64,000 nt of DNA, taken from Ramlibacter cellulosilyticus. Lineage in GTDB: Bacteria > Pseudomonadota > Gammaproteobacteria > Burkholderiales > Burkholderiaceae_C. A program made the position numbers and the translations under genes. Location: assembly GCF_014297465.1 (NCBI RefSeq), contig NZ_JACORT010000008.1, positions 217,358-281,357 of the forward strand, written 5' to 3'. Of this stretch, positions 9,068 to 17,058 are shown one piece after another (position 1 is the first letter of the stretch; each line of letters starts with the position of its first letter). The notes below the pieces were generated by a model, which had not been told where the DNA came from, made no database searches, and saw only the letters and a program-made list of their open reading frames with translations.

Positions 9068-9624
9068 TGCCTCCGCCTTCGGCTGTTCCTCCCTCTCCCC
9101 CGCGGGGAGAGGGCAGGGGTGAGGGGCACCCACGGCGCCAGTTCCTCATCGCCGCAGCCGGCGCGTTGGCGCTTCCCGCCCGCGCCCAATCCAGGCTCGA
9201 ACACCTCCCCCCGGGCACGAAGCTGCCCGCCATCCAGGCGCTCGACTTCGACGGCAAGTCCACCCCCGTCCCCCTCGCCGGCAAACCGACCGTCGTCAAC
9301 TTCTGGGCCACCTGGTGCGTCCCCTGCCGCACCGAGATGCCGCTCCTGCAGCAGATGGCGGAGTTCTACAGCGACAAGCTCGTCCTGCAGGCGGTGAACT
9401 TCAAGGAGCGCGCCGTCGCCGTGCAGCGCCACGTGCGCAATTCCAACTGGACCGTACCCGTCCTGCTGGATCCCATGGGAGCAGGCGCGCAAGCCTGGGG
9501 CGTGAAGGTGTTCCCCACGACCATCGGCTTCGACGCCCAGGGCGTGGCGCGCTGGCGCCTGGTGGGCGAGTACGACTGGACGACGGCCGAAGCAGGCAAG
9601 CTGGTGGAAGGGCTTTGGCGGTAA
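9067..9624 (+). CDS. TlpA/ResA-like thioredoxin-fold protein
   Basis: Exported thiol-disulfide oxidoreductase of the TlpA/ResA type, 185 residues. The active site is WCVPC (C84, C87) in NFWATWCVPCRTEMP, followed by a cis-proline segment VFPTTIGF. A twin-arginine-like RRQFL precedes a hydrophobic stretch ending ALPARA, so export is likely. The only reasonable start is the ATG overlapping the alaS stop. Codons 9-20 are then supplied by a dispersed palindromic repeat (9091-9125), giving an odd Pro/Gly/Arg-rich N-terminus. The role may be reduction of cytochrome or other extracytoplasmic cysteines; the substrate is unknown. Confidence 0.88.
   Translation: MPPPSAVPPSPPRGEGRGEGHPRRQFLIAAAGALALPARAQSRLEHLPPGTKLPAIQALDFDGKSTPVPLAGKPTVVNFWATWCVPCRTEMPLLQQMAEFYSDKLVLQAVNFKERAVAVQRHVRNSNWTVPVLLDPMGAGAQAWGVKVFPTTIGFDAQGVARWRLVGEYDWTTAEAGKLVEGLWR
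9091..9125. repeat. Dispersed palindromic repeat inside a coding start
   Basis: A hairpin with ten-base arms, CCCTCTCCCC (9091-9100) and GGGGAGAGGG (9104-9113), is followed by CAGGGGTGAGGG. This looks like a repeat widely scattered in proteobacterial genomes. It is read through as codons near the 5' end of the thioredoxin-like gene, and could also form an mRNA hairpin just after alaS. Confidence 0.6.
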
Positions 9625-9640
9625 GGGAATAATCCCCGCC

Positions 9641-10738
9641 ATGCAGACCTCCCGCCGCCATTTCCTCCAGCTCGCCGCCGCCGGCGGTTTCGTCGCCTCC
9701 CCGCTCGCCGCGCTGGCGCAGGAGCGACGCTTCGCCCCGCAGCCCGGGACGTGGCGCACCTTCGACCTCACGAAGCGCGTCGACGTGAACATGTCGCAGG
9801 GCGCCACCCGCGTGTGGCTGCCGATCCCGTCGATCGACAGCGACTGGCAGCGCGTCGGCGAGAGCAGCTTCGCCACCAACGGCAAGGCCACGCGCGTGAG
9901 CGACGGCCAGGACGGCGCGGGCATCCTGCTAGTGGACTTCGATGCCGGCATCCAGCAGCCCTACGTGGAGCTCACCACGCGCGTGCAGACGCAGAGCCGC
10001 GCCACCGACTGGCAGCGCAGGATGCCCGCCGGCATGGACGCCGCCACGCGCGCCCACTGGCTGCGTCCCACGAGCCTGATCCCCACCGACGGCATCGTGC
10101 GCGACACCGCATCGAAGGCTGTCGGCGATGCGAAGTCCGACGAGGACAAGGTCCGCCGCATCTACGACTGGGTGGTGGGCAATGCCTGGCGCGAGCCGCA
10201 GGTGCGCGGTTGCGGCGAAGGCGACATCAAGACGATGCTGGAGACCGGCAACCTGGGCGGCAAGTGCGCCGACATCAACGCGCTGTTCGTCGGCCTGTGC
10301 CGCTCCGTGGGCGTGCCGGCGCGCGACGTGTATGGCGTGCGCCTCGCGCCCTCCGCCTTCGGCTACAAGGAGTTGGGCAGCAACTCCGCCAGCCTCAAGG
10401 GCGCGCAGCACTGCCGCGCGGAGGTCTTCCTGCGTGCGCACGGCTGGGTGGCCATGGACCCGGCGGACGTCGCGAAGGTGATGCGCCAGGAGACGCCGAC
10501 CTGGATCAAGACGGTGAACGACCCAGTGGTCGCGCCCGTCTACAAGGCGCTGTACGGCGGCTGGGAAGGCAACTGGGTCGGCTACAACATGGCGCACGAC
10601 GTGGCGCTGCCCGGCGCGCGCATGGGCAAGCTGGGCTTCCTGATGTACCCGGTGGCCGAAGACCAGCAGGGGCGCTTCGACTCCTACGCGCCGGACGACT
10701 TCAAGTACCAGATCAGCGCGCGCGAGATCAAGGCCTAG
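9641..10738 (+). CDS. Exported transglutaminase-like protein
   Basis: Protein of 365 residues with a twin-arginine signal (SRRHFLQLA, cleavage near ALAQE) and a transglutaminase-core domain. The papain-like triad is visible as C209 ([10 protein letters not shown]), H257 (AQHCRAEVF) and D273 ([10 protein letters not shown]). Such bacterial proteins are often proteases or have unknown function; no substrate can be assigned. An AATAAT box lies seven bases before the ATG, so the transcript could be leaderless, though co-transcription with the thioredoxin gene 16 bases upstream is equally possible. Its stop overlaps the stop of trmB on the other strand. Confidence 0.88.
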   Translation: MQTSRRHFLQLAAAGGFVASPLAALAQERRFAPQPGTWRTFDLTKRVDVNMSQGATRVWLPIPSIDSDWQRVGESSFATNGKATRVSDGQDGAGILLVDFDAGIQQPYVELTTRVQTQSRATDWQRRMPAGMDAATRAHWLRPTSLIPTDGIVRDTASKAVGDAKSDEDKVRRIYDWVVGNAWREPQVRGCGEGDIKTMLETGNLGGKCADINALFVGLCRSVGVPARDVYGVRLAPSAFGYKELGSNSASLKGAQHCRAEVFLRAHGWVAMDPADVAKVMRQETPTWIKTVNDPVVAPVYKALYGGWEGNWVGYNMAHDVALPGARMGKLGFLMYPVAEDQQGRFDSYAPDDFKYQISAREIKA

Positions 10739-11436
10739 CGCTTCTCGAACACCACGTCCCACACGCCGTGCCCGAGCCGCACGCCGCGGTTCTCGAACTT
10801 CGTGAGCGGGCGGTACGCGGGCTTCTCCGCGTAGCCTGACGCGGTGTTCTTCAGCGCCGGCTCCGCCGACAGCACCTCCAGCATCTGCTCCGCATACGGC
10901 TGCCAGTCCGTCGCGCAGTGGACGTAGCCGCCGGGCGCGAGTCGCGTCACCAGCTTCGCCACGAAGGGCGGCTGCACGAGGCGGCGCTTGTTGTGGCGCG
11001 CCTTGTGCCAGGGGTCGGGAAAGAAGATGTGCACGCCCGCGAGCGAGCCTGGCACCAGCATGTGCTCCAGCACTTCCACCGCGTCGTGCTGCACGATGCG
11101 GATGTTGGTGAGGCCCTGGTCGCCGATGCGCTTGAGCAGCGCGCCGACGCCCGGCGTGTGCACCTCGCAGCACAGGAAGTTCTTCCCGGGCAGCACGCCC
11201 GCGATGTGCGCGGTGGCCTCGCCCATGCCGAAGCCGATCTCCAGCACGGTGGGCGCGTCGCGGCCGAACAGGGTGGACAGGTCCACGGGCTGTGGCTGGT
11301 AGGGCACGAGGTACTGCGGGCCCAGCGTCTCGATGGCCTTGGCCTGGCCGGTGGTCGTGCGGCCGGTGCGCAGCACGTAGCTGCGGATGCCGCGGGGATG
11401 CGCCACGCTCTCGGGCGGGGTCTGGTCGTCGCTCAT
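10735..11436 (-). CDS. trmB: tRNA (guanine-N7-)-methyltransferase
   Basis: Makes m7G46 in tRNA from S-adenosylmethionine. The 233-residue product has the Rossmann SAM motif [10 protein letters not shown] and the family signature [15 protein letters not shown]. The C-terminus [22 protein letters not shown] is truncated to the usual family end. The start ATG at 11436 follows family length; reading further upstream runs into a dispersed repeat. The stop codons of trmB and the converging gene share CTAG, so the two genes overlap by four bases. Confidence 0.96.
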   Translation of the reverse strand: MSDDQTPPESVAHPRGIRSYVLRTGRTTTGQAKAIETLGPQYLVPYQPQPVDLSTLFGRDAPTVLEIGFGMGEATAHIAGVLPGKNFLCCEVHTPGVGALLKRIGDQGLTNIRIVQHDAVEVLEHMLVPGSLAGVHIFFPDPWHKARHNKRRLVQPPFVAKLVTRLAPGGYVHCATDWQPYAEQMLEVLSAEPALKNTASGYAEKPAYRPLTKFENRGVRLGHGVWDVVFEKR

Positions 11437-11475
11437 GGCGCGATTGTCCCCGAAGGCGGCCGGCGTGCCGGGCAG

Positions 11476-11549
11476 GTAGGCTGGGTTGCCGAAGGCACCC
11501 CAGCTTCGGGCGCCGGGAACGCTGGGGTGCCTTCGGCAACCCAGCCTAC
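11476..11549. repeat. GTAGGCTGGG-family repeat, perfect 29-base arms
   Basis: Two identical 29-base units in inverted orientation, 11476-11504 and 11521-11549, separated by 16 bases. Each unit begins GTAGGCTGGGTTGCCGAAGG and ends CCCCAGC. It lies between gluQ and trmB, both on the minus strand, and can form a long cruciform or mRNA hairpin. Confidence 0.85.
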
Positions 11550-11555
11550 AGGTAC

Positions 11556-12422
11556 CTACGGGTACCGCGCAGCCCAGGCACGCGTTGCGGACCCCAAGAG
11601 CGCGTGGAGCCCTTCGCCTTCGCACGCGAGGCCCAGCACGGACAAAGCCTGCTTCACCGCCGCCCGCGGCTCGCGCAGATCCACCGGCGCCGCCCCGTTC
11701 TGCTTCGACAGCTTCTCCTGGTTCGGCCCCATCACCAGCGGCGCGTGCAGGTAGGCGGGCTGCGGGTAGGCCAGCGCGCGTTGCAGCAGCAGCTGGCGCG
11801 GCGTGTTGTCGACGAGGTCTTCGCCGCGCACGACGTGCGTGATGCCTTGCGCGGCGTCGTCGACGACGACGGCGAGCTGGTAGGCGAAGAGGCCGTCCGC
11901 GCGCTTCAGCACGAAGTCGCCGACCTCGCGTGCGACGTCCTGCAGGTGCACGCCGACGCGCCGGTCGGTCCAGGCCACGGTGCCTTCCGGCACGTGGAAG
12001 CGCCAGGCCCGCGGCGGCTTGCCGTGCAGGCCGCCGCGGCAGGTGCCGGGGTACACGAGCTCCGCATTGCGTTCGCGCGCGCGGCCCTGTGCCATGAGCG
12101 CGAGGGCGATGTCCTTGCGCGAGCAGGCACAGGCATACGCGTGCCCCTGCGCCACCAGCCGGTCCAGGTCCGCCTGGTACAGCGCCTCGCGCCGCGATTG
12201 CCACACCGGCGGCTCGTCGGGCAGCAACCCGCACGCCGCGAGCTGCCGCAGGATCTCCTCGTCGGCGCCCGGCACGCAGCGCGGATGGTCCACGTCCTCG
12301 ATGCGCACCAGCCAGGTCCCGCGGTGCGCACGCGCATCGAGCCAGCTCGCGAGCGCGGCGACGAGCGAGCCGGCATGCAGCGGCCCGGTGGGCGAGGGCG
12401 CGAATCTCCCGCGGTAGGCCAT
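11556..12422 (-). CDS. gluQ: Glutamyl-Q tRNA(Asp) synthetase
   Basis: Attaches glutamate to queuosine at position 34 of tRNA-Asp. The 288-residue protein is a truncated GluRS catalytic core with no anticodon-binding domain. The class I signatures are present: [14 protein letters not shown] at the N-terminus and EKLSKQNG as the KMSKS equivalent. Cysteines in [10 protein letters not shown] and YPGTCRGG fit the zinc site of the family. The ATG directly abuts the stop of the upstream LysR gene. Confidence 0.95.
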   Translation of the reverse strand: MAYRGRFAPSPTGPLHAGSLVAALASWLDARAHRGTWLVRIEDVDHPRCVPGADEEILRQLAACGLLPDEPPVWQSRREALYQADLDRLVAQGHAYACACSRKDIALALMAQGRARERNAELVYPGTCRGGLHGKPPRAWRFHVPEGTVAWTDRRVGVHLQDVAREVGDFVLKRADGLFAYQLAVVVDDAAQGITHVVRGEDLVDNTPRQLLLQRALAYPQPAYLHAPLVMGPNQEKLSKQNGAAPVDLREPRAAVKQALSVLGLACEGEGLHALLGSATRAWAARYP

Positions 12423-13370
12423 TCAGGCGGACCGGTGACGCTCCATCAGCGCGGAGCGGGTCGTGGCGCTTTCGAGCTGCGCCAGCCACCACTGCAGCGC
12501 GCGGCCCGGGCCCAGGTTGCCGGCGCTGCGCCACGCGTATGCCAGGCGCACCGTGCGGCGGCTCGCGCGCTGCACGTCGCGCTGCACCAGCCGCCCGCTT
12601 TCGAGGTAAGGGCGCACTAGCGGCTCCGGCAGGAAGCCGCCGCCCAGCCCGCGCAGCTGCGCATCGAGCTTGGCACGCATGGTCCCCACCGTGAACACGT
12701 CCTGTCCCGACAGCAGCGACATGGTGATGGCCTGGCCGCGCTGCTGCGTGGAGTCCGACACGGCCACCGCGCGGTGCTTCACGAGCACTTCGTCGGGGAT
12801 CGGCTGCTCCGCCTTCGCGAGCGGATGGTGCGGCGCGACGCAGTAGACGAACAGCAGGTCGCCCAGTTCGTGGCTCTGCACGCCCGGCGTGGTGCCGGGC
12901 TCCACGACCACCCCCAGCGCCAGGTCCGCGCGGCCGGAGGTGAGCGCCTCCAGGGTGCCGGCAAGCGCCTCCTCCCGGATGCGCAGGCGCGTGGTGGGCT
13001 GCAGCGCGTAGAAGCCCTCGGCCAGCTCCATCACGGTGGAACAGGAGAGGGCGCTGTCGACCGCGATGGTGAACTCGGCCTCCCAGCCCGTGGCCACGCG
13101 CTTCACGCGGTTGGCCATTGCGTCGATGTCCTGCAGCAACTGCTGGCCCGCGCACAGCAGCTCGTTGCCGGCGGCCGTGAGGCGCGCCTGGCGCGAGCTG
13201 CGGTCGAACAGCAGCACGTCCAGCGCGTCCTCGAGCTGGCGGATGCGGTAGGTGACGGCGCTGGGCACCAGCCCCAGCTCGCGCGCCGCCGCGGCGAAGC
13301 TGCCGTGGTCGGCCACCGCCTGCACGACGCCGAGCGCATCGGGGGTCAGGACGTCACGCGGGGCGGGCAT
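12423..13370 (-). CDS. LysR-family transcriptional regulator
   Basis: DNA-binding regulator of 315 residues. The N-terminal winged helix-turn-helix ([20 protein letters not shown]) and the LysR linker are clear, followed by a substrate-binding-like effector domain. It is divergent from a pirin-DoxX-flavodoxin gene set, and a palindromic T-N11-A operator sits immediately before its own start. The arrangement resembles E. coli YhaJ with its pirin YhaK, and YhaJ activates a DoxX-family gene. Control of the divergent genes and autoregulation are therefore inferred. The effector is unknown, possibly a quinone or aromatic compound. Confidence 0.93.
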   Translation of the reverse strand: MPAPRDVLTPDALGVVQAVADHGSFAAAARELGLVPSAVTYRIRQLEDALDVLLFDRSSRQARLTAAGNELLCAGQQLLQDIDAMANRVKRVATGWEAEFTIAVDSALSCSTVMELAEGFYALQPTTRLRIREEALAGTLEALTSGRADLALGVVVEPGTTPGVQSHELGDLLFVYCVAPHHPLAKAEQPIPDEVLVKHRAVAVSDSTQQRGQAITMSLLSGQDVFTVGTMRAKLDAQLRGLGGGFLPEPLVRPYLESGRLVQRDVQRASRRTVRLAYAWRSAGNLGPGRALQWWLAQLESATTRSALMERHRSA

Positions 13371-13380
13371 GGAGGCAGTT

Positions 13381-13405
13381 CATCGTTCAAACCGTTTGAA
13401 TGATG
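13381..13405. promoter_or_regulatory. LysR-type operator (T-N11-A palindrome)
   Basis: A near-perfect 25-base palindrome with core TTCAAACCGTTTGAA (13386-13400) and flanking CATC/GATG, with one mismatched pair. It contains the T-N11-A pattern typical of LysR recognition sites. Its centre is about 65 bases before the transcription start predicted from the TACATT box of the pirin gene, the classical position for an activating LysR site, and it lies ten bases upstream of the regulator's own ATG. Confidence 0.8.
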
Positions 13406-13445
13406 CCATCAAACCCGGCCGGTCGTCGAAGCGGCCGGCGGCGCC

Positions 13446-13451
13446 TACATT
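13446..13451 (+). promoter_or_regulatory. -10 box for the pirin-DoxX operon
   Basis: TACATT, 24 bases before the pirin ATG, with no recognisable -35 hexamer 17 bases upstream. A weak -35 would fit activator-dependent transcription from the LysR site centred at 13393. A Shine-Dalgarno-like AAAGGA follows at 13463-13468. Confidence 0.6.
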
Positions 13452-13475
13452 TCTATTCATTCAAAGGAATTGACC

Positions 13476-14180
13476 ATGATCACTCTTCGCAAGTCCCAGG
13501 AGCGCGGCTATGCCGACCACGGCTGGCTGAAGTCGTTCCACAGCTTTTCCTTCGCCGGCTACTACGACCCCGAGCACATGGGCTTCGGCAACCTGCGCGT
13601 GATCAACGAGGACCGCATCGCCCCGGGCACCGGCTTCGGCACGCACGGCCACCGCGACATGGAAATCATCAGCTACGTGCTGTCGGGCGAGCTCGCGCAC
13701 AAGGACACGCTGGGCAACGTCAAGGGCATCCCGCCGGGCGAGGTGCAGCGCATGAGCGCGGGCCGCGGCGTGATGCACAGCGAGTTCAACCACGCCAAGG
13801 ACCGCACGACGCACTTCCTGCAGATCTGGATCGAGCCCAACGTCACGGGCATCGAACCGGGGTACGAGCAGAAGGCCTTCGCCGACGAGGAAAAGCGCGG
13901 CAAGCTGCGCCTCGTCGCTTCGCCCGACGCCGCGGAGGGCTCCGTGCTGATCCACGCCGATGCGCGCGTGTACGCCGGCCTCTTCGACGGCGCCGAGCAG
14001 GCGACGCTGGCCCTCGACACGCATCGCCCGGTCTACGTTCACCTCGTGCGCGGACAGCTGTCCGTCAACGGCACGAAGCTCGAAGCCGGCGATGCCGCCA
14101 AGCTGCAAGGCGAGTCGCAACTGCGGCTGGCCGACGGCAAGGACGCCGAAGTGCTGGTGTTCGACCTGTCCGAACACTGA
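13476..14180 (+). CDS. Pirin-family bicupin protein
   Basis: Cytoplasmic bicupin of 234 residues related to pirin, YhaK and quercetinase-like proteins. The N-terminal cupin carries probable metal-binding histidines in GTHGHRDMEIISYVLSG and RGVMHSEFNH. The ATG at 13476 is preceded by AAAGGA; a TTG two codons earlier is less likely. It is the first gene after the LysR operator and is followed 37 bases later by DoxX, whose own ribosome site is perfect. Family members sense or detoxify quinones or regulate transcription; the exact role here is not shown by sequence. Confidence 0.93.
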   Translation: MITLRKSQERGYADHGWLKSFHSFSFAGYYDPEHMGFGNLRVINEDRIAPGTGFGTHGHRDMEIISYVLSGELAHKDTLGNVKGIPPGEVQRMSAGRGVMHSEFNHAKDRTTHFLQIWIEPNVTGIEPGYEQKAFADEEKRGKLRLVASPDAAEGSVLIHADARVYAGLFDGAEQATLALDTHRPVYVHLVRGQLSVNGTKLEAGDAAKLQGESQLRLADGKDAEVLVFDLSEH

Positions 14181-14217
14181 TCCCGCAAGCTTTTTTCAAC
14201 CCCAAGGAGGACCTCGC

Positions 14218-14667
14218 ATGGCCACTACCACCTACGCCACCACCCCTGTCGCCGGCACGACGGATACCCTGCAGGACACGCTTGCCCTGGTCGGGCGCAT
14301 CCTGCTCGCCTACCTGTTCATCCCGGCCGGCTTCGGCAAGATCGCCGGCTTCGCGGGCACGGTGGGCTATGCGACGGCCGCCGGGCTGCCGATGCCGCAG
14401 GTCGGCGTGGCCATCGGCCTGCTGATCGAGCTCGTCGGCGGCATCATGATCCTCGTCGGCTTCAAGACGCGCTGGTCGGCGCTGGCGCTGGCGCTGTTCA
14501 CCATCGTGGCGGCGTTCTTCTTCCACAACTACTGGGCGATGCCGGAAGCGCAGCAGGCGATGCAGAAGATCAACTTCGACAAGAACATCGCGATCACCGG
14601 TGGCCTGCTGGTGCTGGCTGCGTTCGGCGCGGGCCGACTGAGCCTGGACGGCCGCCGCCGAGGTTAA
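14218..14667 (+). CDS. DoxX-family membrane protein
   Basis: Small four-helix inner-membrane protein of 149 residues, with hydrophobic segments near 24-42, 62-81, 85-105 and 125-140. It contains the DoxX-like AYLFIPAGFGKIAGF. The start has the textbook ribosome site AAGGAGG seven bases upstream, which decides it. DoxX-family members have been linked to quinol oxidation and to resistance to oxidative or electrophile stress. Its place between a pirin and a flavodoxin-fold reductase supports a redox role. Confidence 0.9.
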   Translation: MATTTYATTPVAGTTDTLQDTLALVGRILLAYLFIPAGFGKIAGFAGTVGYATAAGLPMPQVGVAIGLLIELVGGIMILVGFKTRWSALALALFTIVAAFFFHNYWAMPEAQQAMQKINFDKNIAITGGLLVLAAFGAGRLSLDGRRRG

Positions 14668-14676
14668 GCTCGGCGC

Positions 14677-15234
14677 ATGCCCGATATCGTCGTCGTCTAC
14701 CACTCCGGCTACGGCCACACGCAGCGCCTCGCGCAGGCGGTGGCCAACGGTGCAGGCGCCCGCCTGCTCGCGATCGATGCCGATGGCAACCTGCCCGCGG
14801 GCGGCTGGGAACAGCTGGCCGCGGCGGATGCCATCGTGTTCGGCACGCCCACCTACATGGGCAACGTGAGCTGGCAGTTCAAGAAGTTCGCCGATGCTTC
14901 CTCGAAGCCGTGGTACGCCCAGGCCTGGAAGGACAAGATCGCCGCGGGCTTCACCAACAGCGCGGGCATGAGCGGGGACAAGCAAGGCACGCTGCTGACG
15001 CTGTTCACGCTGGCCATGCAGCACTCGATGATCTGGGTGAGCCAGGGCCTGATGCCCAGCAACACCCGGGGCGCGAAGCGCGACGACACCAACTACCTGG
15101 TGTCGTACAGCGGCGCGATGTCGCAGTCGCCCGCGGACGCGGGCGCGGACGCGATGGCGGCGGGGGATCTCGAAACCGCGCGCCTGTTCGGCGAGCGGAT
15201 CGCGGAGATCGCCTCGCGGTTCAAGCGTTGCTGA
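14677..15234 (+). CDS. Flavodoxin-fold NAD(P)H quinone reductase-like protein
   Basis: Flavodoxin-like protein of 185 residues. The FMN phosphate loop is HSGYGHTQRLA at the N-terminus, and FGTPTYMGNVSWQFKKF matches the WrbA/flavodoxin isoalloxazine-binding loop. It starts nine bases after the DoxX stop and is probably in the LysR-controlled operon. Likely two-electron reduction of quinones, using FMN and NAD(P)H; the reaction is inferred from the family. It converges on wrbA, a more distant relative. Confidence 0.9.
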   Translation: MPDIVVVYHSGYGHTQRLAQAVANGAGARLLAIDADGNLPAGGWEQLAAADAIVFGTPTYMGNVSWQFKKFADASSKPWYAQAWKDKIAAGFTNSAGMSGDKQGTLLTLFTLAMQHSMIWVSQGLMPSNTRGAKRDDTNYLVSYSGAMSQSPADAGADAMAAGDLETARLFGERIAEIASRFKRC

Positions 15235-15247
15235 TGAACAAGCAATA

Positions 15248-15335
15248 GAACGCAGAGGACGCAAAGGTTCGCAGAGGTCGCAGAGGAAGAGGATTTCTCT
15301 GCGACCTCTGCGTTTTCTCTGCGACCTCTGCGTTC
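15248..15335. repeat. CGCAGAGG-type inverted repeat between convergent genes
   Basis: Left arm units GAACGCAGAGGACGCAAAGG and GTTCGCAGAGGTCGCAGAG face right arm units CTCTGCGACCTCTGCGTTTT and CTCTGCGACCTCTGCGTTC. The whole folds into a long imperfect hairpin and fills the gap between two convergent flavodoxin-fold genes. It belongs to a different repeat family from the GTAGGCTGGG elements and probably acts as a bidirectional terminator. Confidence 0.75.
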
Positions 15336-15344
15336 AGGTCTTCC

Positions 15345-15947
15345 TCAGCCGAACAACTTCGTCGCGATCGTCGCGACGTGCCTGCCCTGGAACGCGGCCA
15401 TGCCGAGCTCCTGCTCGCTCGGCTGGCGTTCGCCCTGGCCGCCTGCGATGGTGGAGGCGCCGTAGGGGCTGCCGCCCTTGATCTCGTCCAGGCCCATCTG
15501 GCGCTGCTCGGCATACGGCAGGCCCACCACCACCATGCCGTGGTGCAGGAGCGTGGGGATGAAGGTCAGGATCGTGCTTTCCTGGCCGCCGTGCTGCGTG
15601 GCGCTCGAGCAGAACACGGAGCCGACCTTGCCGACGAGCGAGCCCTTCATCCACAGGCCGCCGGTCTGGTCCAGGAAGTTCCGCATCTGGCCGGTCATGT
15701 TGCCGAAGCGGGTGCCGGTGCCGAAGATGACCGCGTCGTAGTCGGCCAGCTCGGCCGGCTGCGCGATGGGCGCGGCCTGGTTGGTCTTGCCGCCGGCGGC
15801 CTTGAAGGCCTCCTCGGGCATCGTCTCGGGGACGCGCTTGACCTCGACCTGCGCGCCGGCGACTTCGCGCGCGCCTTTCGCGACGGCGTTGGCCATCGTC
15901 TCGATGTGGCCGTACATGCTGTGGTACAGGACCAGGATCTTTGCCAT
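15345..15947 (-). CDS. wrbA: NAD(P)H:quinone oxidoreductase WrbA
   Basis: FMN-dependent quinone reductase of 200 residues, the usual WrbA length. The FMN loop is [11 protein letters not shown], and the WrbA signature [20 protein letters not shown] is intact. It reduces quinones to hydroquinones in two electrons, avoiding semiquinone radicals. The promoter region faces the second pirin gene across 111 bases that contain a LysR-like site, so it may share regulation with the pirin-DoxX group. Confidence 0.96.
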   Translation of the reverse strand: MAKILVLYHSMYGHIETMANAVAKGAREVAGAQVEVKRVPETMPEEAFKAAGGKTNQAAPIAQPAELADYDAVIFGTGTRFGNMTGQMRNFLDQTGGLWMKGSLVGKVGSVFCSSATQHGGQESTILTFIPTLLHHGMVVVGLPYAEQRQMGLDEIKGGSPYGASTIAGGQGERQPSEQELGMAAFQGRHVATIATKLFG

Positions 15948-16028
15948 GGGGTTCTTTCTCTGTGGTGGACGGACGCAAGCACTCTAGGAGCGCCGCGGCT
16001 GCGCCGCGTCCTGCGCGTTTGATGACAG

Positions 16029-16047
16029 CATTCAAGAGATTTCAATG
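16029..16047. promoter_or_regulatory. Possible second LysR site between wrbA and pirin 2
   Basis: CATTCAAGAGATTTCAATG has CATT/AATG ends separated by 11 bases, again fitting T-N11-A, and includes the CATTCAA half-site found in the palindrome at 13381-13405. It sits 12 bases before the pirin ATG and 82 bases before wrbA. Its symmetry is much weaker than that of the first site. Confidence 0.35.
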
Positions 16048-16058
16048 AGAATGCCTCC

Positions 16059-16952
16059 ATGATCCAGCAGCAGCTCGACGGACACGAGAAGGACCTGGGC
16101 GGCGGCTTCGTCGTGCGGCGCATCCTGCCGCACGCGCGGCAGCGCAACGTGGGGCCCTTCATCTTCTTCGACCACTTCGGCCCCGCCGAGGAACTCCCGG
16201 GCGCCAACCACGACGTGCGGCCGCACCCGCACATCGGCCTGGCGACCGTCACCTACCTGTTCGACGGCGCGATGATGCACAGGGACAGCCTGGGCACCGA
16301 GCAGCTGATCGAGCCGGGGGCGATCAACTGGATGACGTCCGGCCGCGGCATCGTGCATTCGGAGCGCCGGCCGGACCACCTGCGCGACGTGCGCTTCGTC
16401 AACCACGGGCTGCAGCTGTGGACGGCGCTGCCGCTGGAGCACGAGGAGACGGAGCCCGCGTTCTCGCACACGCCCGCGGACGCGATCCCGGAGCGCAGCG
16501 TCGGCGATGCGCGCGTGCGCGTGCTGGTGGGCGAGGCGTTCGGCGTGCGCTCGCCGGTGCCGGCGCTGTCCCCCACGCTGTACCTCGACGTCTGGCTGCC
16601 CGCCGGCGGCCGCATGGAGCTGCCCGCGATCGCGCCGGAGCAGGCGGTCTATGCCGTGGAAGGCGCGCTGCTGCTCGATGGCGAGCCGCTGCCGGAGCGG
16701 CAGATGGCGGTGCTGCGACCGGGCGCGCCCGTGCTGCTGTCGACGCCCGCGGGGGCCCGGCTCGTGGTGGTGGGCGGCACGCCGCTCGATGCGCCGCGCC
16801 ACATGTGGTGGAACTTCGTCTCCAGCCGCAAGGACCGCATCCTGCGCGCGAGCGAGGACTGGGAGGCGATGCGCATGGGGACGGTGCCGGGGGACAGCGA
16901 GTTCATTCCGCTGCCGCCGACGCGGTTCACGCCGCCGGAACCGCGGTCATAG
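16059..16952 (+). CDS. Pirin-family protein 2
   Basis: A 297-residue pirin of the subfamily with conserved HPHIGLATVTYLFDG and GRGIVHSE motifs, which carry the metal-binding histidines of the N-terminal cupin. A second, degenerate cupin covers the C-terminal half. It is only distantly similar to the pirin at 13476 and is divergent from wrbA. Function in quinone or flavonoid metabolism, or in stress signalling, is inferred from the family. The gene ends just before a GTAGGCTGGG repeat shared with converging trhO. Confidence 0.93.
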   Translation: MIQQQLDGHEKDLGGGFVVRRILPHARQRNVGPFIFFDHFGPAEELPGANHDVRPHPHIGLATVTYLFDGAMMHRDSLGTEQLIEPGAINWMTSGRGIVHSERRPDHLRDVRFVNHGLQLWTALPLEHEETEPAFSHTPADAIPERSVGDARVRVLVGEAFGVRSPVPALSPTLYLDVWLPAGGRMELPAIAPEQAVYAVEGALLLDGEPLPERQMAVLRPGAPVLLSTPAGARLVVVGGTPLDAPRHMWWNFVSSRKDRILRASEDWEAMRMGTVPGDSEFIPLPPTRFTPPEPRS

Positions 16953-16980
16953 CTCCCGCGGAGGCGGGGTCGCGGCTCCC

Positions 16981-17058
16981 GTAGGCTGGGTTCGGCGTAG
17001 CCGGCCCCAGCGATGCGCCGAGGGGCGCTGGGGTTCGCTGGCGCGAAACCCAGCCTAC
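16981..17058. repeat. GTAGGCTGGG-family repeat, trhO 3' end
   Basis: Unit 1 runs from GTAGGCTGGGTTCGGCGTAG at 16981 to CCCCAGCG at 17012. Unit 2, inverted, runs from CGCTGGGGTTCGCTGGCGCG at 17026 to AACCCAGCCTAC at 17058. The CTA of the terminal CCTAC supplies the stop codon of trhO on the minus strand. Confidence 0.85.

Noticed and set aside
6428..9133. Open frame of 901 codons antisense to alaS
   Set aside because: It mirrors alaS, has no domain signature, and alaS itself has perfect family motifs.
13470..13475. TTG start for the first pirin
   Set aside because: The ATG two codons later has the better spacing to AAAGGA.
15248..15335. CRISPR array
   Set aside because: Repeated CGCAGAGG units form one inverted hairpin with no regular spacers, and no cas genes are present.
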